Shown here: piece by piece, positions 1-13,115 of the stretch
Position numbering within the stretch: the stretch's first letter is position 1
How the letters are laid out: each line of letters opens with the position of its first letter
DNA from: Amaurobius ferox
Lineage: Eukaryota > Arthropoda > Arachnida > Araneae > Amaurobiidae
Assembly: GCA_951213105.1 (NCBI GenBank)
Contig: OX578140.1
Location: 115,676,653 to 115,740,652 of the forward strand
Length of the DNA stretch: 64,000 nucleotides
Direction of reading: 5' to 3'
Made by a program: the position numbers and the translations under genes
The notes under the pieces: model-generated
Databases searched by the model: none
What the model saw: only the letters and a program-made list of their open reading frames with translations
Told to the model about the DNA's origin: nothing

Positions 1-252
1 GCCCTAACGACACCTGCAATTTGTGTGAAAACTGGCATAAAACGATGCCTAAAAGTCTGTGCTTTGTTTCATCATAAACATCAAAACTGCATAAGTTGCC
101 TCCTGGTCTCATAGACTTGTTTAAGGCTGAATGAGTCTAAATGAGCATGGAATAACTAGTACCTGCCATGGATGAAAGATCACACGTGGTTAGCCTGAGT
201 TAATTCATGAGTTTGACTTTCCAGTTTCTAACTTAATCGTTCATTTTCCAAA
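1..252. other. AT-rich flank, nothing recognised
   Basis: No open reading frame, repeat unit or motif that I recognise occurs before the family B copy starting near 253. Confidence 0.4.
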
Positions 253-302
253 CATGCATAGTATAGGGAAATTATTGGGACAAGATCGAAACGGAAACTT
301 TT

Positions 303-359
303 CGGAAGAGCACGTTTCAAACGGAAGAGCACGTTTCAAACGGAAGAGCACGTTTCAAA
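303..359 (+). repeat. 19-bp direct repeat, three exact units
   Basis: The unit CGGAAGAGCACGTTTCAAA occurs three times in a row at 303-321, 322-340 and 341-359. It contains the GAGCACGTTTCAA motif that is present once near the palindrome end of other family A and B copies, so this is a local triplication of a conserved subterminal block. Confidence 0.9.
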
Positions 360-555
360 CAACTGTGAACTCGAATTAAATGTCTATGAGGTGATGTATG
401 TGCGCGTATGTGCGTGTAGGTATGTTCGTCCTTGTGTATATATATGTCCATGTGTACTAGTGTGTGTGTCGGTGAGGTTGTGGATGCGAAATCTCACGAA
501 CGAAAGGAGCGTTTTGAAAAAAGAAGTTGGTACGATTATTAAAATCAGTTAATAT

Positions 556-775
556 TGAAATCCTGTATGGACCATACTGTAAATTGCCACCTATCGTTCC
601 ATATTGTAAATTATGGTACTATGGTGTAAATGGTACTATACTGTACTATATAGTATATACTATGTATATTGTATTATATGTATACAGTACTATACTGCAC
701 TATATGTACTGCAGCATATAATACCACAGGAATATTGCAGCATATAGTACATTATAAATTAGAGCATATAATACC
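556..775. repeat. Degenerate TACTGTA/TATAGTA-rich tract
   Basis: Inside the family B copy, short words such as CATACTGTA, GTACTATA and GCATATAGTA recur with loose spacing and in both senses. The 64-residue reading frame over it is just open low-complexity sequence. Confidence 0.6.
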
Positions 776-1670
776 ATTCCGTGAACTGTGTCATATTGTT
801 TGATCTAAAACGCGATCAAACGTTCGGCAATATTCCAAATTCTCGAACAATGTCTTCGAAAAAAATCATATAAAAATTCAGGGCAGTCAATAATATTAAA
901 TAAATAACTATTTTATACTCAATTTTTAATTAGGAATTAAATGACACCAACTTCAGAACTGTCTTCTAGATATTGCATGTTTTTCTAATTAATTTATCTA
1001 AAAGAAACAAAAAATACGTAAAATTAAAAATTCCTAGGTATCATGAAATAAGTTCACATTCCATATGCAATATTATGCTATATAAATATGTTAACATCAT
1101 TATCATGGATCTGATTTATTTGTAAGTAAAGCTTTTCTCTCCGTCTGCCTGTCTGCGTTCCCGATACATTTAGCGGTACCTGTGTCTAATTTTACAAAAT
1201 ATCGACAATTTGGCAATTTTTTGATAAAGGTGCCAAATTTTTCGAAATTTCGCCAATTTGTCAAAAATGACGTTTCAGTTACAAAAATTACGCCAAATGT
1301 ATGAACACATATTTCATTACATGAATTCACACATTCTAAAATGTGAATTAACACATTTTAATATATGAACTAACAATATACAAATAATATTTCCAATTGC
1401 TATGTAAGATTTGGGCGAATAATAAGTTAATTTGTTAACATTGAGCCAGTTTAAATGTTGTCATCAAGGAAAACGCTAAATGTCAGTGTACAATTTAACT
1501 TTAAATACATTGTACCGAGGATCTTGTACAGTTCACCAATATTTCGCTGTCAAACAGGTAAAGTCATTGCATTATGTAGCGAAATACATGTGCTGTCCAC
1601 ATTAGATTGTTTATGTAATAATTAAGATCACTTTTAGAGCAACTTGAAAATGAAAGCTCAAGACTTTTTT

Positions 1671-1796
1671 ACTTTCCTTATATACATAATGTATAAGGAA
1701 AGTATTGTGACGGGGTCGAAAATTCAAATTCGAGTTTTCGACGGGAGAGCACGTTTCAAGCATCCCTGATCACGAATCAAACATTCTTGGAAGTGA

Positions 1797-1836
<40 letters not shown>

Positions 1837-2618
1837 TATGTGTGTGTGTGTGTCAGTGGGTCTGTGGAGACGATAACTGACGAACGAATGGACCGATTTG
1901 AACCAAATTTGGTACAAAAATCACAATCCGTAAACACTGGAAGCCTATTGTTTTTATACGCAATCGAATGTTCAGAACTCCCCTAAATTTTCGAATGAAA
2001 TTTTGAAAAAATCGTCAAAAAATCAAAACCACTAATAAAGTTACGCAAATAGACATTTCTTATGTAATTTTTCATTAGAAAACGATTGACATAAATTTTA
2101 GAACGCTAACACGAACCGTTCTCGAGATATTGTACATTTTTAAAAAAAAATATCAAAAAGTCATATAAAATAAAAAAAATATATTTCCTATTGATACAGA
2201 TGTTCACTTTTGAATACCATGCGACAAATTGGGTGACATCATTCTCGTGGATCTAGCTCGTTCCATTCATGAAAAAAGATACTCTGAGTAATACTTTTGT
2301 ATTTGAACGCCAATAGTCATTTATCTGATGTAAGAATAACTTATTTCTGAGTGCATAACGCTTGGCGAGATTTTGGCGACGAATTTGGCGGAATGTCGTC
2401 AACTTGGCGACTTTTTGAAATGTTGCAAAATTAACGAAAATCTCGCCAAATGGATGAAAATGACGCTAAATCAATGAAAATGACGACTAATTGTCAAAAA
2501 TTCAATGTCTTGGAAAGAATATTAGTATCTACTATAAAAAAAAACCTATTGTTTTTACTGTAAAAGTAGTAAATTCATTACATTATATAAGGAAAGTCAT
2601 GTGTTGCCCACATCAGAT
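1671..2618 (+). mobile_element. Family A element, copy A1
   Basis: Left end is a palindrome with arms ACTTTCCTTATA and TATAAGGAAAGT around a short CATAATG centre. Then come TGTGACGGGGTCGAAAATTC, GAGCACGTTTCAAGCATCC, a GT microsatellite (about 1800-1857), a GACGAACGAATGGACCGATT block, a conserved stretch with ATCATTCTCGTGGATCTAGC, and a zone rich in TGGCGA/TCGCCA (about 2365-2480). The right end repeats one palindrome arm (ATAAGGAAAGT) and then has the hairpin ATGTG-TTGCC-CACAT followed by CAGATT and a T-run. No protein is encoded. The structure suggests a non-autonomous Helitron/Helentron-like element, but this is inference. Direction is given with the palindrome end first. Confidence 0.85.
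1800..1857. repeat. (GT)n microsatellite inside A1
   Basis: An almost pure GT run interrupted by GAAAGTA, at the fixed position that carries GT/CA runs in every family A copy. Confidence 0.95.
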
Positions 2619-5600
2619 TTTTTTCAATCTGATGCTGATTTTAATGTGAATGGACGCAAAAATTGACAATTATAAATATATGAAAAAGACGAGTGGAAAC
2701 TCATACTGCAGATATTTTTGAACTATTTTTTCTTTCATCAGTCGCTTCTTAACATCCCAAGAAAAATCAATTCGCACACATTGATTCTGTTTCCGAGAAA
2801 ATAAAGTATTTTTTCTGTAGCTTGCTAAAGTTCGGAATCCCCCTATTAGACGCGCATTAACTGGAAAGATTTAGTCAGAGGTAGTATTAGTAGCTGCTAG
2901 TTCGATATCAGTGCTGGAAAATGAAGATTTATTCAGTCGCCAATGATTGCATTTTTCTGTTTTTGGACCCAGGTTTTCTGTTGGCTGTATTAAGCTTTTT
3001 ATGAGTAAAACTACGAATGTAATTTACTTAGATTAGTTTGGTATTTTCCGCGGACCATACGATTTAAGCCTGCTGTTGTCAATTTGAGTTGTACAACGAA
3101 AATTATGGTATACTGTCGGTCCACAGTAAATAATAATATGCACACAGTTGTGAAGAAGGAATTATAATTTTAGCTATCCGACAGAAAGCACAAAATTATC
3201 CTGTTAAATAAAGGATTTAGGAACTGGCAGACTGTGGGCAACATACGACGCTTACTAGAGTTATATGTTGCCCGAAAAACTTATGAATCATTTGTATTTT
3301 ATGTAGCTTTTTTTTCCAAAGTGTTTATTTTGACATAAGAATGTTTGAGTTTAAAAATTTTTAAATCATGCATTATTTATTGTGAAATTATTTTGATAAG
3401 TTTCCTGCATTTAGATGATATTCATCAATATATAATGAAATGGCTTTATCGAACAATTACGGAAATATGTAAATTAATAGCGCTCTCCTTCAGAACGTGG
3501 ATTTAAAATCCGATTTCTATAAGTCTGAAAATCAAATATTCAGGCAATGTTTCTGCAAGTTGTTACACAAAAGGACGCTCAAACTGGTCACGCTTCCATT
3601 AAGATGAAGGAAGTTGAGTACTTTCTAGCTTGTATGTAACCCTAGTTATAAAGCAGATGTAACTTGTATGTAACCCTAGTTATAAAGCAGATGTAACTTG
3701 TATGTAACCCTAGTTATAAAGCAGATGTAACTTGTATGTAACCCTAGTTATAAAGCAGATGTAACTTGGTTGTAATACAATACAGTTCGTCGTGACATTG
3801 CTTGAGAGATAAATGCATCTTAACAATATTGCATGCGAATATCGTGAGAATATTGAAACAGTATTGAATACGAAAGGTCGAAGCAACCTTTACTGTTCAC
3901 TATCATAATATACAAAATTTTTGACAATTAAGAAAATGATAATCAGTGGAATATCTAGTATTAAGCTCGGTTAAGCGGCGTTTAAGGGACCAAGATAGCA
4001 AAGCCCCGAAGCAAGCTCTCCCAAGACGAAAAATCCCCTCAAATATTTTATTAAAAACTATAAAAGTAGTTTGTTGTCGTACTATAAAAATACATATAAA
4101 AATATTTATGTGTCATTAAACTGATATTTATGATAAATACGAATCCAATTTTACATAAAATACCCATTTATTGTTGAATATAAATAAAAATATTTCTTAA
4201 AATACTTAAAACGTGGGGCCTCTCAAGTGCTAGGAGAGAGCCAGAACGGGAATAAATGCGTGAACGTACGTTTGACGATGGCTTCACTTCGCAGTTAACT
4301 TAACTTCACAGAGGGGGATAGGATACGAAATGCAAATAGTCTAAGATTCTAACGAGGTTTTACTATAAGCGGAATACGAATTTCATTATAATTCACATTT
4401 AAATATGATTTTGATTCATTTACCTGTGTGTCTGACAAATATTAAGTGAAATTAATGGAGCTTCAAAAGGAAGAGCAAAAGAATAAGAATGGAAATTAAA
4501 GAAAATAACAGAAATATTAAATGTTTGCACTTATGGAAATCCCGCCCATCTAAAATTAAGGTATTTTCTAAGATAATCAAGATTGGTATCACGTCTGCAT
4601 TCAATAGATAAGATCAAGGACAAAGCGTTTTTAAGAAAACGAAAGGTATTTTTTTTAACACATCGTAAAAGACGTACAAAATATAAATTGAAAAACTTAT
4701 AAATTGAAAAACTTACACAAAATATAAATAAAAAGAAATTTCTTCCCGTTTTGTAAACTTTCTACGGCTCTTGCTCAATATGTGGTTAATGATAAATTTC
4801 TTCTCGTTTTTGAAAAAAAAATTTCTTTTTAGTTCGTTGTAACAATCCAGTTAGTATTCTTCTTTATAAATCCCTGTTTATTTCTATTTACCCTGAATCA
4901 ATTTGTAATTTTGATCCTGTTCAAATTTTAAGTTATGCTTGCCAACTCATTCTCGACTCTATGCAGTTTAAACCTCTTAAAAGTTATTTGTGACGTCATT
5001 CTCAGGAATATCATGCTTGACGTTTTTCTAAAATTTGTGTTAGTTCTTTTCTTGTAATATTTTAAAATTCATAAGCGTTTAAACTTATTTTGTAATTTCC
5101 GTGTATATTTCTTGTCTTATTTTTAGTAAGTTCATTTACCATTTTATATTTTATGCAAATTTGCTTTAAACTGGTCTCTATATATAAACATACCATGTTT
5201 TTATTATTCATGTAGTCACTGATGAAGGGCGTATATACATCCGAAAGCGCTCTGGCAGTTTTTAACATATTTTGTACGTCTTTTAGGATGTGTTAAATAA
5301 AAGACCTTTCGTTTTTTTTTAAATGTTTTGTCCTTGATTTTATCTATTCTCTAAGATGTTTATTTTTAATGAGGAGCCAAAAGTTAAGTTTTGTTCTTCC
5401 AAAATTTAGCTTTCCCCAAAATAAAATTTAAGTGTACTCCCTTTTACATATTTTGTTTAAAGGAATTCTTAGTTGCGCCGCTGGTGACAATCACGATTTC
5501 TATATTCACATTTATTTATCTACATTTGTTATAAACATTTCATTAACAATTCATTTATTATATACCGTCTAACTAAAATGTTTCTAATATAGTTTAATTA

Positions 5601-6930
5601 GGAATATTATGGAACATGCCTGCTTGAATATAATAGCCAGGAAAACACTAATTGAGCACAGTGCGACTGAAATATCTGTCTGTACAACGCCCATAGATAA
5701 TTTTGTCAATTATACTCACATTTAATTAAGAAATATGAGCATTAGAAATTGGTGCTCATATTTTACTAAAACGAGCACTAATTAAAGCTGCAAATATTCT
5801 AAACTGTATCCATATATCTGAACAAACGTAACATTTGTATTTATATGGTTTTGTTTATACAATAACATTTTGTCTAGCAGAACGTTGAAAATAACGTAAA
5901 AGACTACCAAAATAGAGTAAAATTTGATAAATAAAGTTGGGTTTCCCTTTGAACCTGACTCGCGATGCAGGGGCTGACTATAAATGGAATCTAGACTTTG
6001 CATAAAAAAGTGTCTGCACAATTTTAGTTGCAGCTAACCTCAGATATGTAGATGGAAAATCTCGATATTTTTATAGCCTAATTTTGCCAGATATTTGAAT
6101 CGAAATTTTTTTAGACTAGTTATTGCACATTGCAAAATTTTTCTAATTTAATTCAAGGGACCGTATAAAAATTTAGTTCCCCGCCAATATTTTCATGAAA
6201 ATGCGATACCGAGATAATATGTGATAGGATTTCGCATTTCATTTAAAGAAACTTTCAAATTGGAAGTATGTATCTAAAGCCATCTAAAGCTAAAAGTACG
6301 AGGTTAACCGTTTTGAAACACCTTGTATATCGATATATTTTCTTCAATATTTGTATATTAATGAAGTTTTTATTTTAAAACAATTTTTGCCTCAGTTTGA
6401 CATATATGTTTTAGTTCTATTTCCAAAGATTGATGATAGTGCTTTTATCACATATTACAGGAGTACTAAAGTAACTACAATTTTTACGTTCGCAGAGGAC
6501 ATGCCTGCCCTATATGGCAGATTTGAGGATATTCCCAGCTAGAGCATTTTGTGATATATATCTTTCTTAAACATTTGTATACTAATGAAGTTTTTATTTT
6601 CAAACAATTTTGACTCAGATTGACATATGTTTCAGTTTTTTTTCCGGTATTGACGGTGGTGATTTTATTATGCATTACAGAACTAAAATAGCTGTTTTTT
6701 TTTTCGTTTTCAGAGGCCATGCCCTATACTGCAAATTTGAAAAATATTCCATCTACGGACTTTTGTAACACATCAATATAAGTTTTATGGCCTGCCCGTA
6801 GTTACTTAAATATAATTTAAAAATAATGCTATAAGACTAAATCTAAACATACCTATATATTGATTCAACAGATATTTTAGCAAGTAGCAATCAAACTGCA
6901 GCTGATATAAGTATGTTGTCACTTGTTAGG
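2619..6930. other. AT-rich non-coding stretch
   Basis: Apart from the 34-bp tandem repeat at 3629-3764 I see no supported feature. Open frames here (for example 5062-5268 and 5782-6021 on the minus strand, 6351-6542 on the plus strand) are short, AT-driven and match no family I know. Between about 6310 and 6760 two loosely similar stretches occur in tandem (both with TGAAGTTTTTATTTT, CAGTTTGACATAT or CAGATTGACATAT, and a GCC(C)TATAxxGCA block), a diverged duplication of roughly 240 bp. Confidence 0.4.
3629..3764 (+). repeat. 34-bp tandem repeat, four units
   Basis: Units start at 3629, 3663, 3697 and 3731 and appear identical; each begins CTTGTATGTAACCCTAG and ends GCAGATGTAA. A broken fifth start (CTTGGTTGTAA) follows. 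The perfect match between units implies recent expansion. Confidence 0.95.
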
Positions 6931-7230
6931 TTACTATTGTGTAGGGAAAGTAATATTCTCCCGAACAATTTTTAAATCGAATTTTTGATGAATGAGCATC
7001 TTTCAAGACCTCCCTCAAGGGTGCCGAGTACTTTTGGAAATATATCCATCTGTGTATGCGTATTATGTGTGTGTAAATATATGTGTATATATGTATATGT
7101 GTTCCAACACGAGTGTATGTGTGCGTATATGTGTGTGTGTATTTCAATCAGATGTGAATACGGTAACTCAACAATGAAGACAAGTACTGCCTTGAATTCA
7201 TGTATAGGTAAATATAGTATGTTATAAAAT
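6931..7230 (+). mobile_element. Fragment of an A/B-like element, palindrome-side end
   Basis: TGTGTAGGGAAAGTAATATT at about 6939, then a diverged block before a GT-rich tract (7060-7142), matches the order at the start of families A and B. No matching far end was found, so this is a truncated or strongly eroded copy. Confidence 0.4.
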
Positions 7231-7379
7231 GTAAGGATATAAATGCTGGAAGGATTAGATAGCTGGGTCACTTATTGCGATGCAAGACGTATATTCTAGC
7301 AAAATATGTAGAGTCTGACCTGTTCCGGGGTCATTGTAAAGTATGAGCCTTTAGCTCATATTAAGTTGGTCATTTAATC

Positions 7380-8620
7380 TACCCTGTTGGGATGCCATTT
7401 TAAAGTAATGATGCTTATTCAGTTCAAAAGTGACCTAACTTCAAATCATAGATTAAGTGATATAGAGGCTTTACGGCCAGGCACAATAACACGCACTGAT
7501 TCTGGATTTTATGTGAAATACATTTATTGTGCACACTATAATGATACAGCAGATGGCTGCATAAAATATAGACATACCCAGGAAAGAAAGGGGGGAGTAA
7601 GTACGCAAGGTAGGCAATGTGTATGGTAATTTAATTGCATGCACGATGCTTCCTCACAGATATGATGGGACAGTTCGGCGTCCAGGTTTGAATGCTACAA
7701 AACAGAACTCGTAAATTTCTTAAATGTGATGTCGTAGTAAATGTCTAAAATTGAAACGACAAATCTTTTGAAAATTATATACCCTGTCATGTGTTAAGTC
7801 ACTCCTGGCTCGGACGAGACCCCAGCTGCCGGAAAACCCTGCAGGTCATCGAATTTTATTGGAACGCATGTAAAATGGCGTTACTCCGCAATCCAATAAT
7901 TTGGTCTGAATTTGGTACCACCCATTTCTCACGCACAAGAGATCTGACGAATGAGCGGAGAAAGAACCTTTCAGTCTCATTTTTGTTACACAAATGTGAA
8001 GGGACCCGATTAAAAATATGTAAAGTTAGATTCCATTTTTTTCATCGTGAGTTAGGGTCTCATGTTTGCATGACTTGCCCTGGCTGAGGAATGAGCAGCT
8101 TCAAAACTCTTGCGGCCTACGGGAATCGGGAAATCTGCATCTTTGCTATTTCTGTAGCGGTAGTTGTAAGAACCTACCACAGGAAACAGAATCCGAAGTA
8201 CTATATGTTGGAGCATTATCTACGAAGGTTGAGCTAGACTTCCTGAATTAGGTTAATAACGTACTAGGGCATTATCCCGCAGAACGAACTGGAGTGGATA
8301 CAGACGACTAGGATAACCCTCATCGGCAGCAGCGACAGGCCCTTTTTCTTGTCACCACACGGACCCCTTCGCAGCAGCCATACCGACGCTTAGTGACATA
8401 TTAAATCGCAAGCATGTAGCCAGGATCTGAACGCCCGCAGCTGTCCTTTGGCGGGATATTATACTAACCGGCCTGTAGACGGTGGACATTATAGCGGCCA
8501 TCGCCCAACCTACTCCCAATCTCCGTAAAATCGCCGGTAAACAGTAGGTCCTTGTGAACTGTGTCCGTTCTTATCCAGGGCCCTAAACATATGAACATTT
8601 AGATAACAAGCCATTTCATC
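7380..8620 (+). other. GC-richer stretch with short open frames, identity unknown
   Basis: Base composition rises clearly above the surroundings, most strongly at 7790-8600. Plus-strand frames of 80 (7387-7629), 98 (7791-8087) and 61 codons (8066-8251) are open. The 98-residue frame holds several Cys and His but no spacing I can assign to a known zinc finger, and I recognise no domain in any frame of either strand. It could be an eroded retroelement internal region, an untranslated exon, or a decayed gene. I do not claim a function. Confidence 0.3.
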
Positions 8621-9204
8621 TGTGTTGGTGGTACTGTGCTTATGTTTCAATTATGATGCCAATGTATATATAAATATTAATCTGACTATAATTGTGTCAA
8701 TATAAGTTGAGCTTTGGGAAATTCCCCTTACCATACCAACCTAGGATTTAATTGAATGATAATTTAAATTGATAATTACCTTAATAGCGCAGTACATCCA
8801 GAGGTCAAGTTAGGTAAGCTTAAGTGTATAATGCTGTGTATTGTTAGTGTGTTGCATAATTTATGTGTTTAAATAAAAGTGTTAGTGCCCACAAAATCGA
8901 CTGGTTTCTGTATCCAAGAAATAAACTTGATATTTTTTAGATTTAATTATACGATTACTGAGTCAACTGGGGGATACCATTGATAAGTGTTAGTATTGTA
9001 TTTATGTGCGTTTTACTTTATCACAATACCAACAGCCAGTATTGCACGTTCCCTTATTTTATGTTAAAGATCAATAATGCATTTTGACGAGGCCTAGTAA
9101 CAAAACTATCTTTACCTTATCCGACGTACTAGGACATAAATAAACGATAGTTACCAATCCAAGTTTGAGGACATCGAGATCTTGTCCTAGACAACAAGTG
9201 GCTA
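8620..9204. other. AT-rich non-coding stretch
   Basis: Nothing recognised; no frame of note and no repeat seen. Confidence 0.35.
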
Positions 9205-10590
9205 CTATATCTTTTCAATTATAGTCATACCAACACTACTATAAAGTGAACATAAATTGTGAACATAAATTATAACGCAACTGAGAGAAATAATAACCAG
9301 AGATTGTATAAATCTTACACACGGCCGAACCAATAAAATTTTTTGAATGCGACATTCCTCTTGATGGGATCGATCGTAAAAAATGAACTCAACTTGCACC
9401 ATTCCACGACAGCCAATAGCCAAATACCAAAATCTCCGACTCCGTCCCGCTTATTTTCTATCAGAGCGAGATTTGACTGTCGGAGCCTAATAACACCACT
9501 GTCGCGAGGATCTTAGCCACACGTCCGATCAGGACGCATAAATTATTGTAGCCTTTCATTTTATTCAAACTCGACACTGGCCGTATCGTAAATTGCAACA
9601 TAAAAGCAGTTATTCTAAAATAATAGTACAGTGAGGACACCCAGTTAAATATAAAATAATAACAAATTTATTTACAATAATTAATAATAACAACACAATT
9701 AACATCCTATCTTAAAATAAGAATACTCAATGTCATCATCTCAAAATTAATCTACTTAAAACATTAGTGGATTTCACATCTAATTTCATTAAAACAATAT
9801 ATTCTCCATTAAACAATAACAGCTCTCATAATTATACATGATTGACCACATGACTATGTTCCCTCTAAAATGTGTAATTAAAAATCATCAAATTAAATTT
9901 AAGCCTTCGTTCATTTTGCTTAAATCACTTTATCTATTTTATTTATAAATAATTTGCATAAAGAGTTATTATCTCAACTACGATGAATTACTAACATTAT
10001 TCGAGAGAGAATGAAAGCATTTAGCTATCAAAATGTGCGTAAAAGACATGCACAAGCCTACCTGGAGACTTTTGTGGAAGTTCCGTCATCTGATCGGAAG
10101 GCGCAAGGCTCTTGGCATCGTTGCGGTTCTCTCGGAAATCTTCTCCGCTCAAAGTTGGGAAATCTACTTTGAGCGAAGTGTCTACTTCTCTTAAATTCTG
10201 ACTCTCTCTCGAACATCTGAAAACTGTTGCCTCCTATATAAGTACTATCCCAGGGTGCAATTGGTCTGACACTGTAGCCCCTGCTATGTAAGCATAGTGT
10301 TACATGTACGCTTTATTGGATAATGTTATCTCGGAGGTTTGGTTAGAGGCACTGGAAACAATGAGTCAGCCGGGCCAGCTTCTCACCATATCGGGACCAC
10401 GTGCGACCAGTGGCGGTCAACGGTCACTTTTCTCGCTGACCCCCAGCCACGGCGCTCTCTGTAATCTAATAGCACCCATTGACGAAGTGGAAGGGACGCT
10501 GGCCTATTTCCATTCCAGGTGATTGACCGGGGAAACTTATATTCATTGCTACAGGGACCATCTTCATCGGTGGTAAATCTTTCCAAACCT
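9205..10590 (-). mobile_element. Possible LTR and leader of a retroelement
   Basis: Read on the minus strand, a TATA-like TATATAGG near 10240 is followed downstream by AATAAA-type signals (about 9940 and 9665) and then, near 9480-9510, by GCGACAGTGGTGTTATTAGG, which resembles the leader just after an LTR. The top coordinates near 10301 and 10553 offer TGT/ACA-type ends, but I could not find a matching second LTR or a target duplication. The upper part (10070-10560) is GC-richer and contains a 72-codon plus frame that I do not recognise. This is a weak structural call. Confidence 0.3.
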
Positions 10591-12000
10591 TGCGATGTTA
10601 TGTTTTGTTAGATATTAACAATGTAGTAACACACCACCTTCGTTTACAGAACAGAGTGCAAACCTACGATAGGTACAATTTTCCTCCATCACCACTCTGA
10701 GCAATTGACCCTTGCGTCGCTAGTTTAAGACCCCATGCGATCACTTCTTAAATTTTGGATCTTCCGAGGAAACCCAAAACATGTCTTAATACAGGACGAA
10801 ATGAAAAATTTTATCTTAATTCATAATGGGTCAAAAATTGGGTCATTAGTCGGTCACACAGAAGTGATTACGATGCATAAAACAACAATATACACATAAA
10901 TTACTTTTTTCTTAGAAATGACATCGTTATGACAAATTTTATTCTTTCTTCATGCCCTCTAGAGCTAGAAAAACAAAATGTATCTATTTTTTTAATTATT
11001 TAGACATTTTGTATTATAAACTATTCTCTATAAACTACTTTTTTCATTTCATTTCAGTTCTTCATCCTAATGCACTTCAAATATTAAAGTATATACATAT
11101 ATCTTATGATTATTCCACTTAAAAAATAAGCATTTTTCTGCTTCATTCGACTTCAATCATGAAACGCGTTTTCACCCAATCTGATTATCTTGATCCAGAA
11201 ATTTTCGAGATGCACAAAATTACCATTCTTAACTTTTATTTACAATTTTAACCAATACTAAAAGCCCTTGGATTCGCGATCTTTCGTCTATTCCTCCAAC
11301 CCTTTGATCAAGCAAAAACTTACACCGAAATGAACCCACAATTCACATTCATGTTTACTCTTACTGCAGACGCCAAATTAAATTATTCACTACAGTTTTC
11401 TAATACTCTAAAATATTAAATACATTTCAATTAAAATGTCTACTATCTAAAACTACTTAATACATATTAATACACATCAATATATTTTTGAATATCTAAA
11501 AATACTCAATGTCAATACACTTCTTTATATTTCTTTATACACTCGTATAAATTGCATATTCATATCAAATACACTTTTTAATATCTAAAAATACACATTA
11601 CAATTCTTACTTCTAAAATAATTCATACAATATTACATGTTGAACTCAAATTTTTATCCGATTGTCGGAACATAAGCAAGTTGTTGATTTATAACCACAA
11701 AATTTTTCGTTCCGTTTAAAATACAGCCATTCCTTGTACAATGAATGTTTGTTATGACTTGCTTTACGAGCTTAATTTTACTTTTACATTTTTTAAATCA
11801 TTCCATAACAATGGGTTGGAACCCAAAGCATTATTTTATAACATCAATACTTTAAAAATGACATTTAATACAATTTATCCTTATAAATTTTCCAATATTA
11901 AAATATACATTTAAAACTTACTGTTAAAAATCGTTACTTCTTACAAAATTCTTCCATATCGGCCAGTCTGGATACCAAAACCATTAATTTCAATATTTCC
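10591..12000. other. AT-rich non-coding stretch
   Basis: Long T- and A-rich sequence with recurring short words such as AATATCTAAAA and ATACACTT (11400-11620). No gene or element recognised. Confidence 0.4.
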
Positions 12001-13115
12001 TTGTCCATGGAGTTCTATATTTCCGATGTTGATCCTTCGGTGGCTGCTGCCAGTATGTTATTTTCTTTGTCCTCTTACGGGATCCTGTCTGCGATAGGCA
12101 GGGATGCTTCCATGCCCTTCCTCTGGATTCGGTGTGGTTCAACTTGCGTTAAGAATTTATCCACTTTTATCTTTTTGCTGCCTTTTTGTTATTATCGCCA
12201 TTTCTCCTTATCGTTTAGACCCTACACTATCGGTTCCATAAGTTCATTGCCTAAACTTTTTTGGATGCCTGAGCATTTTAAACCTTTCTTTTCCCGTACC
12301 CATCTTTCTTTTGTTTAACATTTGTCCGTGCCATTCTTCTGGGTATTGCTGTGCTTTTTCAAGTTTAACACATAACTTCTGCACTTCTGGACGACTTCTA
12401 CCCTTCGAATATATCCGCCTCTCACTTTCCAATTCTAAATTTGCTTGGTATTCAAAAAGATCCCGAACTTTGTCGGCTTTCATTTCTGGTCCCAATTCAA
12501 CAAAGTAACCTTCCCACTATGATTTTGCCTCTAACATTTTCTTTTTAAATATTTTACTTAACTCACACTAGATTTGGATTTCTAGAGTCTTCTCCCTTCC
12601 CTCGTCAAATAACTGATCCAACCAGAACTCACTTTGCCGTTTTATGTCTGGTTCAACAAACAAACTCAATTTCACGTACTTCCTGCTCACTTCTTTCATT
12701 CATATTTTTCAAATCTGCATTCGTTTCATTCCTCTTACATTTCCCCTTTCACGTTCAATTCGCTTTTACTTTCAAATATTTGGATTAAATCATACTCATT
12801 TTGAAATTCCGTTTTCAGTTCTACCAACATATCTTTCAATTCTCTCTCTTTTTCCTTTACTGATCCTTGGATCCCCTTTGCGATCATTTTTGGATCTCGT
12901 TTTCACCTCATTTCCAAATGAATGTTTCAATTCCAAATTTCCCTGAACTCTCGACTCCACAATTTCGTTCAAAAACGGCATTTTTCTTTTGCGTTTTCTA
13001 TTTCTGAGACTATCTCCGTCTCATATAATTACATTAAGTCCTCCTCCTGTGATTTTAAATCTCTTTCTGATCTTTCCTTTTTAGTTTATTTCAGTCAAAA
13101 AATAGTCCCCTAGAC
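12001..13115 (-). pseudogene. Decayed coding-like region, highly charged, possibly coiled-coil
   Basis: The minus strand is purine-rich and its frames give very charged, Lys/Glu-rich peptides: an 83-codon frame at 12495-12244 (contains LFEYQANLELESERR and QKLCVKLEKAQQ) and a 61-codon frame at 12981-12796. In an adjacent frame near 12930-12780 the translation reads VKEKERELKDMLVELKTEF, a convincing heptad-like stretch. Frames are broken by stops and shifts over about 1.1 kb. Gag-like regions of arthropod LTR retroelements often begin with such coiled coils, but I see no CCHC knuckle, protease or RT here, so the family is unknown. It could also be a dead host gene. Confidence 0.4.

Larger units (their letters stand above)
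253..1609 (+). mobile_element. Family B element, copy 1 (diverged relative of family A)
   Basis: It begins with a GTATAGGGAAATTATTGGGACAAG-type end (split here: GTATAGGGAAATTATTGG at about 260) and carries the family motif GAGCACGTTTCAA, a GT-rich tract (about 395-470) and ATCTCACGAACGAA. It ends with a CATGTGCTGTCCACATTAGA-type terminal hairpin near 1590-1609. The order of these blocks matches family A, but the inner sequence is different and there is no coding capacity. The right half has scattered GCCAA/TTGGC words (1205-1300), as in family A. Direction is given with the palindrome end first. It is probably an old non-autonomous DNA element; the class is inferred from layout only. Confidence 0.6.

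Noticed and set aside
3629..3764. CRISPR array
   Set aside because: The 34-bp units are directly adjacent without unique spacers, and the context is eukaryotic.
10304..10522. Real gene in the GC-richer segment
   Set aside because: 72 codons without recognisable motif, and the segment lies in a possible LTR; no support from neighbours.
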